Source: Candidatus Hermodarchaeota archaeon (GTDB lineage Archaea; Asgardarchaeota; Hermodarchaeia; Hermodarchaeales; Hermodarchaeaceae). From it: a DNA stretch of 7,223 bases. The notes beneath the pieces are model-generated. The model saw nothing but the letters and a program-made list of their open reading frames with translations. It made no database searches and had not been told where the DNA came from. The stretch is taken from contig JAEOSA010000097.1 in assembly GCA_016840595.1 (NCBI GenBank), positions 1 through 7,223 on the forward strand, read 5' to 3'. The position numbers and the translations under genes were made by a program. The number at the start of each line of letters is the position of its first letter. The stretch's first letter is position 1. Positions 1 through 5,379 of the stretch are shown here, in pieces.

Positions 1-298
1 CTTGCAACGTATGCACAAAATGATATCCATTATATGCTGGATCACTTCCTCCGGATTCAAAAATGGGGACATGAAGCCACGAAGCACCCCCCAACCACGA
101 ATCACAAGTGAAATTAAAATCATGGGACCCAAATTCATGTGCATCCCAAAGGTTTGTGTTAAAATAAAAGAATTCATCTTGAAGAACAGCAAGTTGTCCT
201 AAACAACTCGAATCAGTCAGCGATAAAAAAAGGGTTCCTGAACAAAAGAGAAGAAAAAGACAACACATCCCAATCCGATTTACCAACCCTCTTGTCAT
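1..298 (-). CDS. Secreted protein of unknown function, N-terminal fragment (runs off left edge)
   Basis: An uninterrupted minus-strand reading frame runs from an ATG at 298 to the window edge (99 codons, C-terminal part missing). Residues 1-10 carry two Arg, residues 11-27 are hydrophobic (MCCLFLLFCSGTLFLSL), and a polar stretch follows. That is a typical Sec signal peptide or N-terminal anchor. The mature part starts near residue 35 and is rich in Phe, Trp, Asp and Gly, with DEFFYFNTNLWDAHEFGSHD at 41-60. An Asp-Phe...Asn-x-x-x-Trp pattern of this kind often opens concanavalin A-like lectin/glucanase domains, but that assignment is only a guess. The frame is closed by an in-frame TGA shortly upstream of the ATG. 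There is no good SD; a TATA-like TTTAAAT at 336-342 would give a leader of about a dozen bases. It is divergent from the TPR gene. Fairly sure it is a gene, unsure of function. Confidence 0.62.
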   Translation of the reverse strand, partial: MTRGLVNRIGMCCLFLLFCSGTLFLSLTDSSCLGQLAVLQDEFFYFNTNLWDAHEFGSHDFNFTCDSWLGGASWLHVPIFESGGSDPAYNGYHFVHTLQ

Positions 299-335
299 AC
301 TAACCAAACCCACACATCTTTCTCAAAATCAAGAA

Positions 336-342
336 TTTAAAT
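336..342 (-). promoter_or_regulatory. Putative TATA box for the left-edge secreted-protein gene
   Basis: TTTAAAT lies 38 bases before the ATG at 298 on the minus strand, inside the self-complementary AATTTAAATT. With archaeal spacing, transcription would begin near 311. The element is short and AT-rich, so a chance match is possible. Confidence 0.35.
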
Positions 343-446
343 TAACTCTTCATGGCAACCAACAAATATTCAGCACATCCGACATAAATCTGAACTAGTT
401 GCGATTTCAACAAATAAAACACAAAAAAATCCTGCGCCTGCCAGCC

Positions 447-453
447 TATAAAA
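447..453 (+). promoter_or_regulatory. Putative TATA box for the TPR gene
   Basis: TATAAAA is a good archaeal TATA match. About 25 bases downstream gives a start near 473-480, leaving a leader of only 10-18 bases that still contains the GGTGAT SD at 482-487. Its fit with the TTG start at 491 supports both calls. Confidence 0.5.
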
Positions 454-490
454 TTGAAAACGGCTCTTAATAATAGGGATTGGTGATTGC

Positions 491-979
491 TTGGGAGAAG
501 ACAATGACCTGTTCCAGCGATCAATAGCTGCTTTCGCCGGAGGCTATCCTGAACGGGCGAAAAAACGAATTTTAAAACTCCTCAAAAAAGATCAAAACAA
601 CCTTGAACTCCTTACGCTTCTCACCACCATCGAACAACAATACAACTCCCCCCAAAACGCTCTCACTACAGCCCAACGCATCGCCCAACTCGACCCCAAC
701 AATCCCCAACATTGGAACAATCTTGGCAACCTCCACATCGCCCTCAGACAATGGCAAAAAGCCGAACAATGCTACGCAACGGCTGCCACACTCGATAATG
801 CTCCACCGACCATCTTTTTGAATCATGCACGGGTGCTCATCGAACTGAACAGACCTCAGGCAGCATTCCTTCAACTGAAACACGCTCTCAAAAAATCTCT
901 TCCTGGCGAACTAGAAAACAACATCCAAAAGGACCCAGAATTTGTCAAACTCCGTCCACTCCTGGCAAAGCTTGATTAA
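491..979 (+). CDS. Tetratricopeptide-repeat (TPR) protein
   Basis: This is a 162-residue soluble protein made almost wholly of TPR helix pairs. Helix pairs lie at about 4-35, 38-71, 72-105 and 106-138. The third is the clearest: WNNLGNLHIALRQWQKAEQC followed by Tyr, Ala and a closing LD, matching the TPR pattern W-LG-Y-A-F-A-P. The C-terminal segment (about 145-160, KDPEFVKLRPLLAKL) is the usual end cap of such solenoids. TPRs hold protein partners, so a scaffold role in the cytoplasm is likely, but no partner can be named. The start is a TTG: there is no in-frame ATG near the front of the frame, an in-frame TGA lies at 455-457, and GGTGAT at 482-487 is a well-placed SD. It has no signal peptide or membrane helix. 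The next gene downstream is 156 bases away and has its own promoter, so this looks monocistronic. Confidence 0.85.
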   Translation: MGEDNDLFQRSIAAFAGGYPERAKKRILKLLKKDQNNLELLTLLTTIEQQYNSPQNALTTAQRIAQLDPNNPQHWNNLGNLHIALRQWQKAEQCYATAATLDNAPPTIFLNHARVLIELNRPQAAFLQLKHALKKSLPGELENNIQKDPEFVKLRPLLAKLD

Positions 980-1039
980 ATTCATTCATTATCGCTGTTT
1001 GTGTTAACCCTTCATCCCCATATTTTCTTACGCGACTAG

Positions 1040-1077
1040 CTCAAGTTTAACTTATATTGTGCCTTCACTACTCAAGT
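1040..1077 (+). repeat. Direct repeat of CTCAAGT upstream of the permease gene
   Basis: CTCAAGT occurs at 1040-1046 and again at 1071-1077, 31 bp apart (about three helical turns). The flanks are also similar (ACTAGCTCAAGT versus ACTACTCAAGT). Each copy is followed within a few bases by an AT-rich TATA-like stretch (TTATAT at 1053-1058, ATATAAC at 1081-1087). The copies could be paired activator or repressor half-sites, or a duplicated core promoter. No regulator is identified. Confidence 0.35.
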
Positions 1078-1080
1078 AGA

Positions 1081-1087
1081 ATATAAC
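1081..1087 (+). promoter_or_regulatory. Putative TATA box for the permease gene
   Basis: ATATAAC is centred about 52 bases before the ATG at 1136, predicting a transcript start near 1108-1110. A second candidate, TTATAT at 1053-1058, would start the RNA near 1080. Which one is used decides whether the SD-masking hairpin at 1100-1125 is transcribed complete. Confidence 0.4.
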
Positions 1088-1099
1088 GCTAGTTTGCTT

Positions 1100-1130
1100 C
1101 TCCAACATGAAAACACCTGTTGGAGGTGAG
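1100..1130 (+). promoter_or_regulatory. SD-masking hairpin pair before the permease start
   Basis: The strong SD GGAGGTGA (1122-1129, six bases before the ATG) can pair in two mutually exclusive ways. CTCCAAC (1100-1106) pairs with GTTGGAG (1119-1125) across a 12-base loop. CACCT (1114-1118) pairs with AGGTG (1124-1128) across a 5-base loop. The second arm is the same sequence as the 16S anti-SD core. Either fold would hide the ribosome site, so translation control is plausible but inferred. A 15-codon frame starting at ATG 1107 also overlaps this element and ends inside the permease gene. Confidence 0.45.
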
Positions 1131-1135
1131 TCAAC

Positions 1136-2416
1136 ATGGAGTTATGGCTGCTGATTCTACTCATCTTCCTCTTGACCGTGTTACTGATTGTTACACGTAT
1201 GGTCCACCATACAGTAGCCGCCTTGATGGGGGCCGTGTTGGCTTCAATCGCACTAATTATCAACGGTATTCCAGGGGAAGACGTATTGGCCATGGTGCGT
1301 TTAGAACCAATTCTTGTTATCACCGGAATGACCGTAGTGGCTGAAGTCATGCAAGGCGCAGGAGTATTTCAGTTCATCGCAGTCCATGTCATCCGGTTGA
1401 CTCGGGGTAACCCCCAAAAGCTGTTCGTTTTATTTTGCGTACTTACAGCAAGCTTATCGACGGTCCTCATGAACACAGTCGTTATAGTGATAATGGCATA
1501 CCTGACCATTCTAACATGCCAAGCCCTCAAACTATCCCCCCATAAGTTCCTGTTGGGAGAGCTGCTAGTCGTAGGTGTTGGCGGCGCCTTCACCTTAATC
1601 GGCACTTCGTCTAATGTCATTGTAGCAGATTACGCTGGATTCGATTTTGCCTACTACATCATACGATTCGGACTACTAGCCCTGATCGTGTTTACCGCAA
1701 CCTTACTCGCCGGGTTTTTGATATTTCGTCGCCAATTGAAAACATATGATGCCGAAGCATTTGAACAAGTCATGGATTTTGATCCCTGGACGATGGTTCC
1801 CAATCGACGGTTGTTTTGGGTATACTCAGGACTCTTTGTCCTACTTATCATAGCATTTGCTTTATTTCCCCAAGCCTACGTTGTTGCCCTAGCAGGAATG
1901 ATGGTGTTCATGATTGCAAGTCAAGCCGATCCCCGGACAAGCCTCCGTGACATAGAATGGGACATCATCTTCTTCACAGGCGGGCTTTTCATTCTTGCTG
2001 GGGCCCTACAACTTGTTGGGGTTCTCACAGTGCTATCACAAGTAATCCTGCAGGCAAGCGGAGGTCAACTGATACCAACGTCATTAATGATGCTGTGGGC
2101 AACATGGCTAGGAACTTTAATTATTGGAGCCTCACCCATGGCCACTACCTTCGCCCCACTGGTTTCCGAAATGGCAGTCACAATGGGTTGGACGGCAGGT
2201 TTACAAGATCCCCTGTTCTGGGCTGTGGGGTTTGGGTCAGCCCTTGGCGGAATCGCCACGCCCTTCGGTGCCGTACCGCTACTCGTGTTTTCGATGTTAA
2301 GTTTCAAGGACTCGAAGTTCTCCTACCGATCCTTTCTCATTATTGCACTGCTGATAAATATCCTCATGATTGGATTATGCTCCTGTTATATTCTGCTCCT
2401 CGCTCCTCCTGTATGA
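1136..2416 (+). CDS. Anion permease of the ArsB/NhaD/SLC13 ion-transporter superfamily
   Basis: This 426-residue integral membrane transporter has close to the family's usual length, with about ten to twelve hydrophobic spans and no signal peptide. Two related halves can be seen. The first has LSTVLMNTVVIVIM at 107-120 and the re-entrant motif GGAFTLIGTSSNVIVADYAG at 149-168. The second has IEWDIIFFTGGLFILAGAL at 273-291 and GGIATPFGAVPLLVF at 371-385, where the family pattern is GG-T-IG--N. The halves are joined by a polar segment (about 200-225). Members carry arsenite, citrate or dicarboxylates, sulfate, or exchange Na+/H+; the substrate cannot be read from the sequence. The second re-entrant motif has Pro-Leu where many relatives have Asn, which may affect ion binding. 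No arsR, arsC or metabolic gene is adjacent, so arsenic export is not supported by context. The ATG start is fixed by a near-perfect SD. Confidence 0.87.
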   Translation: MELWLLILLIFLLTVLLIVTRMVHHTVAALMGAVLASIALIINGIPGEDVLAMVRLEPILVITGMTVVAEVMQGAGVFQFIAVHVIRLTRGNPQKLFVLFCVLTASLSTVLMNTVVIVIMAYLTILTCQALKLSPHKFLLGELLVVGVGGAFTLIGTSSNVIVADYAGFDFAYYIIRFGLLALIVFTATLLAGFLIFRRQLKTYDAEAFEQVMDFDPWTMVPNRRLFWVYSGLFVLLIIAFALFPQAYVVALAGMMVFMIASQADPRTSLRDIEWDIIFFTGGLFILAGALQLVGVLTVLSQVILQASGGQLIPTSLMMLWATWLGTLIIGASPMATTFAPLVSEMAVTMGWTAGLQDPLFWAVGFGSALGGIATPFGAVPLLVFSMLSFKDSKFSYRSFLIIALLINILMIGLCSCYILLLAPPV

Positions 2417-2522
2417 GAACAAAGGATCAAAAGGTAATATATGGGAAAAGCTTTAAGCCGCTAGAAGCTTCTCAGCGTCTGTTAGCAAATAGGATTAAAT
2501 TTCTTTTTTTAGAAGAAATGTA
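2417..2522 (+). terminator. Intergenic stretch after the permease: palindrome and T-run (probable terminator)
   Basis: The T-run at 2500-2510 (TTTCTTTTTTT) follows an AGAAGCTTCT palindrome (2464-2473, flanked by GCT and AGC). Archaeal transcription ends mainly on such T-rich runs, so permease transcripts probably stop here. The same stretch contains the TTAAATT proposed as the promoter of the cold-shock gene. No gene is visible in it. Confidence 0.4.
2495..2501 (+). promoter_or_regulatory. Putative TATA box for the cold-shock gene
   Basis: TTAAATT is preceded by a purine-rich AGGA that could serve as BRE. Archaeal spacing predicts a start near 2520-2525, right before the first strong hairpin of the leader (2529). 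The agreement between promoter position and the edge of the structured region is the main support. Confidence 0.38.
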
Positions 2523-2728
2523 ACTTATCGTGCTAAACCCCGCTTTTCCCCAACAAGACAATCAGGGGAATAGCACGGTTGCGTGACACAACCACCCTTC
2601 CTCGGAAGACAACCAGATCTCCAGCTAGATTACACGTGTCTGTAAGTAATCTGCTCCATTGGACACGCCATCCCCCAACTGGCTCAACGGATGGCACACC
2701 CCAACCGAAGCGAATCGAGGTGAACACT
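2523..2728 (+). promoter_or_regulatory. Structured 5' leader of the cold-shock gene (candidate RNA switch)
   Basis: About 200 bases without a convincing gene are filled with inverted repeats. Hairpin A has CGTGCTA (2529-2535) with TAGCACG (2571-2577), and inside it TTCCCC (2546-2551) with GGGGAA (2565-2570). A small GGTTG/CAACC pair (2577-2581, 2589-2593) competes with its base. Hairpin B is CTTC-CTCG-GAAG (2597-2608). Hairpin C has AGC (2623-2625) plus AGATTAC (2627-2633) with GTAATCT plus GCT (2646-2655), ten pairs with one bulged T. Hairpin D has GCCATC (2667-2672) with GATGGC (2690-2695). The SD GAGGTGA follows at 2717-2723. Bacterial cspA has a long leader that acts as a cold switch; a parallel here is inference. 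The leader could instead be a separate small RNA. Confidence 0.5.
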
Positions 2729-2926
2729 ATGGAAAAAGGAACCATCAAATGGTTTAACTCTGAATCAAATTACGGTTTCATCGCACGTGATAATGGTGAT
2801 GTCGACGTTTGGGTTCATGGTGACGAAGTTGAAGGCGGCAAAACACTCGCAAAAGGCGACAATGTCACTTTCGAACTTAAAGAAGCCGAAGGTCGACCCA
2901 AAGCCCACAAGGTCAAACTCGCATAA
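2729..2926 (+). CDS. Cold-shock-domain protein (CspA-like)
   Basis: This 65-residue single-domain protein has the normal length for a cold-shock domain, a five-strand OB fold that binds single-stranded RNA or DNA. KGTIKWFNSESNYGFIA (residues 3-19) holds strand 1 and the RNP-1 region, and VDVWVHGDEV (about 24-33) holds the RNP-2 region. In classical CspA these are KGFGFI and VFVHF, so this copy has Asn-Tyr for Lys-Gly-Phe, and Trp and Gly in place of two aromatic positions. The C-terminal strand ends in AHKVKLA. The likely role is RNA chaperone or translation and antitermination helper. The ATG at 2729 is chosen because the domain starts there and GAGGTGA lies five bases upstream. The frame stays open 50 codons further upstream, but that part is not domain-like and coincides with the structured leader. 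Confidence 0.93.
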   Translation: MEKGTIKWFNSESNYGFIARDNGDVDVWVHGDEVEGGKTLAKGDNVTFELKEAEGRPKAHKVKLA

Positions 2927-3041
2927 AACACATCTTTACTCCACCCCCTCTTTTCTGAGAATATTTCACTAATCCACGGTAGTCAAGAAACCTCAGATAA
3001 ATTCACTCCACAAACTCTCATTTTCAATATTTTTTCTAATT
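2927..3041. terminator. Convergent intergenic region with T-rich runs
   Basis: The cold-shock gene and the minus-strand membrane-protein gene end facing each other across 115 bases. CTCTTTTCT at 2948-2956 and ATATTTTTTCT at 3028-3038 are T-rich on the plus strand and could end the cold-shock transcript. No clear hairpin is seen and no T-run serves the minus strand well. Confidence 0.3.
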
Positions 3042-4013
3042 CTAAATGTGGAAGAACATCGTAAGAAGTTCTACGAGGAGAACGTGCATCAACGCCACAA
3101 TGAGAATCTCCACGATAGTAACAATATCAATCAACCACGTTTTTTTCCGTTCAATTCGCGCCTCCTCTAACAACAAAAGCATCCGCTGAGACGACTTTTG
3201 TTCTTGGTCAATCAGATCACTCAACAGTTCTTGGCGAATCCTACTAAGTTGAGTGCTTCGCGCCCGAGAAAAAAGAACGTGAAAGTAATAATGAGGAAAT
3301 ACCAGCGTCGGAACGACAATTAGTAATATTGAACCATAGAGAAAGATGGGCGGTGCTGCAGAGTAAGTAAAGATAGCCAAAATCGCATAGATCCCTGTAA
3401 CTAACAAGGCTAAAGTGATTAAGTTTCTAATCCCACTGAATGGTTCCATCCAATCTGAGAGCATTTGATCTTGAGAAAAGGCGGTGTTAGTGCAGATTTC
3501 TCTATACGCAAGCGTCAACCCGAATGGAATCATATACATGAAAATTCCTCCAAAAACATTCGAGGGAAATGCGGCTATTTGATAAAAAATTGTGACCAGA
3601 AGGAATTGATCATACGCACCATAAAAATCCCAAATGGCCGCGACAGCAGGATTGACAAAATCGAGTAAGTTCACTCCAATCCAGAACACTGCAGGAACCC
3701 ATTGCACCCAATGCGTGAGACGATGTTCTGCGCGATTTCTCAACCTTTCAAACGCTTCTTCAGAACTGACCAGAGGCTTAATTTTATCGAGCGCTTCCAT
3801 GAACTTTCGATATACGAACACAACGAATATCCCGGACATTGCTCCGATTACCGCAAGAAACACCCAGTTTGAATGAGCCAAATAGCGATCCAGATTACCT
3901 GTGCCAATCATAACTGGAATTCCCAATAAATACAAGACCACAGCAATCAATCCAAAAAAGACAGGATACGGAATCCTCACTTTACGAACAAGTGTGTCTA
4001 ACCAGAAACCCAA
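3042..4013 (-). CDS. Multi-pass membrane protein of unknown family
   Basis: The protein has 323 residues from the TTG at 4013. I do not recognise the family. Hydrophobic spans (numbered from the alternative TTG at 4019) lie near 17-40, 51-71, 103-120, 135-170 (probably two), 197-218, 226-245 and 296-323. A charged helical linker, KFMEALDKIKPLVSSEEAFE, sits at about 72-91. A longer charged, probably coiled segment (about 251-295, with LSRIRQELLSDLIDQEQ and LLLLEEARIERKK) precedes the final helix. This architecture would suit a membrane scaffold or sensor, but no catalytic motif is visible. For the start, GGAGGT (4020-4025) abuts the first TTG at 4019 with no spacing but stands six bases before the second TTG at 4013, so the second is preferred. 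An in-frame TAG upstream (4032-4034) rules out an earlier start. It has its own promoter region, 131 bases from the gene upstream. Confidence 0.8.
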   Translation of the reverse strand: MGFWLDTLVRKVRIPYPVFFGLIAVVLYLLGIPVMIGTGNLDRYLAHSNWVFLAVIGAMSGIFVVFVYRKFMEALDKIKPLVSSEEAFERLRNRAEHRLTHWVQWVPAVFWIGVNLLDFVNPAVAAIWDFYGAYDQFLLVTIFYQIAAFPSNVFGGIFMYMIPFGLTLAYREICTNTAFSQDQMLSDWMEPFSGIRNLITLALLVTGIYAILAIFTYSAAPPIFLYGSILLIVVPTLVFPHYYFHVLFSRARSTQLSRIRQELLSDLIDQEQKSSQRMLLLLEEARIERKKTWLIDIVTIVEILIVALMHVLLVELLTMFFHI

Positions 4014-4019
4014 ATTCAA

Positions 4020-4025
4020 ACCTCC
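4020..4025 (-). promoter_or_regulatory. SD that decides the start of the 3042-4013 membrane protein
   Basis: Read on the minus strand this is GGAGGT, a perfect match to the archaeal SD. It directly touches a TTG at 4019 and is six bases from an in-frame TTG at 4013, which favours the inner start. Confidence 0.6.
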
Positions 4026-4041
4026 ACCCTTCTATTTCCCT

Positions 4042-4061
4042 AAAGATAGCGAAATATCTTT
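4042..4061 (-). promoter_or_regulatory. Inverted repeat at the promoter of the unknown membrane protein (candidate operator)
   Basis: AAAGATA (4042-4048) and TATCTTT (4055-4061) are perfect 7-base inverted arms around a 6-base spacer. On the minus strand the element overlaps the only TATA-like sequence (GATATTT) at a suitable distance from the start, so a dimeric protein bound here would block TBP. The regulator is unknown. Confidence 0.42.
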
Positions 4062-4150
4062 CTTGACAGAGCAACTCTCACACAGCTTTCAAACCCAAAA
4101 TCAACATGGTCTACATTGGTTAGGAATAACGACCACTTTTGTTGAAAGTA

Positions 4151-5257
4151 TCACTCAAATTTTTCTGTGCTGCCCTGCCTTTTCTTCTTCAAGATGACAT
4201 CGTAAAGCGCTTCAAGGGTTTTGGGAGGAATGTGTTCTTCTCCCTTTTGCTGCAGAGTAATCGCTGCAGATGGACAATTAACAGCACATACACCACAACC
4301 GATACACCGGTCAGGATTCAACTGTGATTTTTCCTCAACGAGTGTAATCGCATCCATTTGACATTTGTCTATACACGTTCCACAACCAGTACACAATTCG
4401 GGATTAATCTCAACATAGTAATTTGAGGAATGATATCTCACAGGGTGTCGGGACATTTTCGTTCCCAACAGTAAGGCACAACAACAACCACAGCAGCTGC
4501 AAATGTATTCTACGGCTTGGCTGTTACTTGGCTGAAGGATTAGTCCATCCTCCGCATTTTGCTCAATAATCCCCATAAGCTCCTCCTTCGAAACCTGGCG
4601 CCCCCACCCCTCATCAATATACAATTGCGCAAACTCTCCAAACCCTAAACACGTCTCCCGCCTAGAAGTTGCCCGACAAGGATTACCAAGGAGATCCTGC
4701 GCTTGTCGACACACACAATCCGCCACTGCAAAAGGACCCTCGGCTGCATCAACGAGTTTCTTCACATGATCATAGTTTGCGACCAAATGTTCAGGAGTGA
4801 AACTCTGCTCAACAGGAATCGTACGCAACTGTGGAATCTGTGTGCTAAATGTTTCCCCACCGTACGCCTCCAAACTGAACTGCACAATATCAAAAAACAA
4901 CTCCCTCGTAAGCTTGTTTACTTGGAACTCGTAAATTCCAATCATCCATTGAATACTACTATAGAATTTCATGTCCACTTCCCGTTTGAAATGAAGCAGC
5001 CCCTTACTCACCATCCCATCTAAAATCTGCTCCAACCGCTCTTTTGCATTCCCCGACATCCCAAGCCGATCCGCAATACTGTCAAGACTTTCCGAAGCCT
5101 TCGGAGAAAATGGTATTTGTACAGCAATCTTTGCTTCCTCAGGGCTGAAAAGCTGCTTTAAAATTCGAATCTCCACACCCGAAGCGGTTTCAGGGAAACC
5201 AACCGGCATACTATCCAAGTGCCTCTGTAATTCACGATACACTGTATCGTCAGACAT
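4151..5257 (-). CDS. Winged-helix-like/Cys-rich protein with two C-terminal [4Fe-4S] ferredoxin motifs
   Basis: A cytoplasmic iron-sulfur protein of 368 residues. Residues 28-95 (ILKQLFSPEEAKIAVQIPF, then a helix and GMVSKGLLHFKRE) look like the winged-helix fold found at the front of this ferredoxin-like family. A middle Cys domain has CVCR at 181-184, C194, C203, and CSCCGCCC at 253-260. Two classical cluster motifs follow: CTGCGTCIDKC (289-299, followed by Gln rather than Pro) and CIGCGVCAVNCP (318-329). The last two should hold [4Fe-4S] clusters for electron transfer. The ten Cys of the middle domain could bind another cluster or a metal. The redox partner is unknown. The ATG start has only a weak AGGAT before it, and a TATA-like TTAATTAA lies 25-32 bases upstream, giving a very short leader. 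The gene is divergent from the 5437 operon. Confidence 0.88.
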   Translation of the reverse strand: MSDDTVYRELQRHLDSMPVGFPETASGVEIRILKQLFSPEEAKIAVQIPFSPKASESLDSIADRLGMSGNAKERLEQILDGMVSKGLLHFKREVDMKFYSSIQWMIGIYEFQVNKLTRELFFDIVQFSLEAYGGETFSTQIPQLRTIPVEQSFTPEHLVANYDHVKKLVDAAEGPFAVADCVCRQAQDLLGNPCRATSRRETCLGFGEFAQLYIDEGWGRQVSKEELMGIIEQNAEDGLILQPSNSQAVEYICSCCGCCCALLLGTKMSRHPVRYHSSNYYVEINPELCTGCGTCIDKCQMDAITLVEEKSQLNPDRCIGCGVCAVNCPSAAITLQQKGEEHIPPKTLEALYDVILKKKRQGSTEKFE

Positions 5258-5281
5258 AATCCTACCCCGTATTATTCATTT

Positions 5282-5289
5282 TTAATTAA
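5282..5289 (-). promoter_or_regulatory. Putative TATA box for the iron-sulfur protein gene
   Basis: TTAATTAA ends 25 bases before the ATG at 5257 on the minus strand. If used, transcription would start almost at the start codon, giving a nearly leaderless mRNA, which fits the poor SD of that gene. Confidence 0.42.
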
Positions 5290-5364
5290 CATTAGCCTTC
5301 AACACACAATTGATCGGAGGGGGGATTTTGTCAACGAATTAACTTATAGGTGGGAATCCCAAAG

Positions 5365-5371
5365 TTTATAA
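5365..5371 (+). promoter_or_regulatory. Putative TATA box for the membrane protein/regulator operon
   Basis: TTTATAA is the best TATA match before the gene at 5437 and predicts initiation near 5392, inside the tandem palindromes. Directly upstream, TGGGAATCCCA (5351-5361) is an 11-base inverted repeat in the BRE position. Confidence 0.48.
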
Positions 5372-5379
5372 GATAGTAA

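Noticed and set aside
2..202. Plus-strand frame at the left edge
   Set aside because: Low-complexity product antisense to a better frame with a signal peptide on the minus strand.
572..883. Minus-strand frame opposite the TPR gene
   Set aside because: Antisense shadow; the plus-strand TPR protein explains this stretch.
1136..2416. Naming the permease arsB
   Set aside because: The superfamily includes many substrates and no arsenic genes are adjacent, so a specific symbol is not supported.
1957..2523. Long plus-strand frame overlapping the permease 3' half
   Set aside because: It is a shadow of the permease in another frame; its product is rich in His, Arg and Trp with no domain pattern.
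2579..2728. In-frame 50-codon upstream extension of the cold-shock gene
   Set aside because: The added residues are Arg/Pro/Thr-rich and unlike any domain, the region is full of inverted repeats, and an SD sits just before the internal ATG at 2729.
2523..2728. tRNA or box H/ACA or C/D guide RNA in the cold-shock leader
   Set aside because: No cloverleaf, no C and D boxes and no convincing hairpin-ACA arrangement could be found; a structured leader explains the hairpins better.
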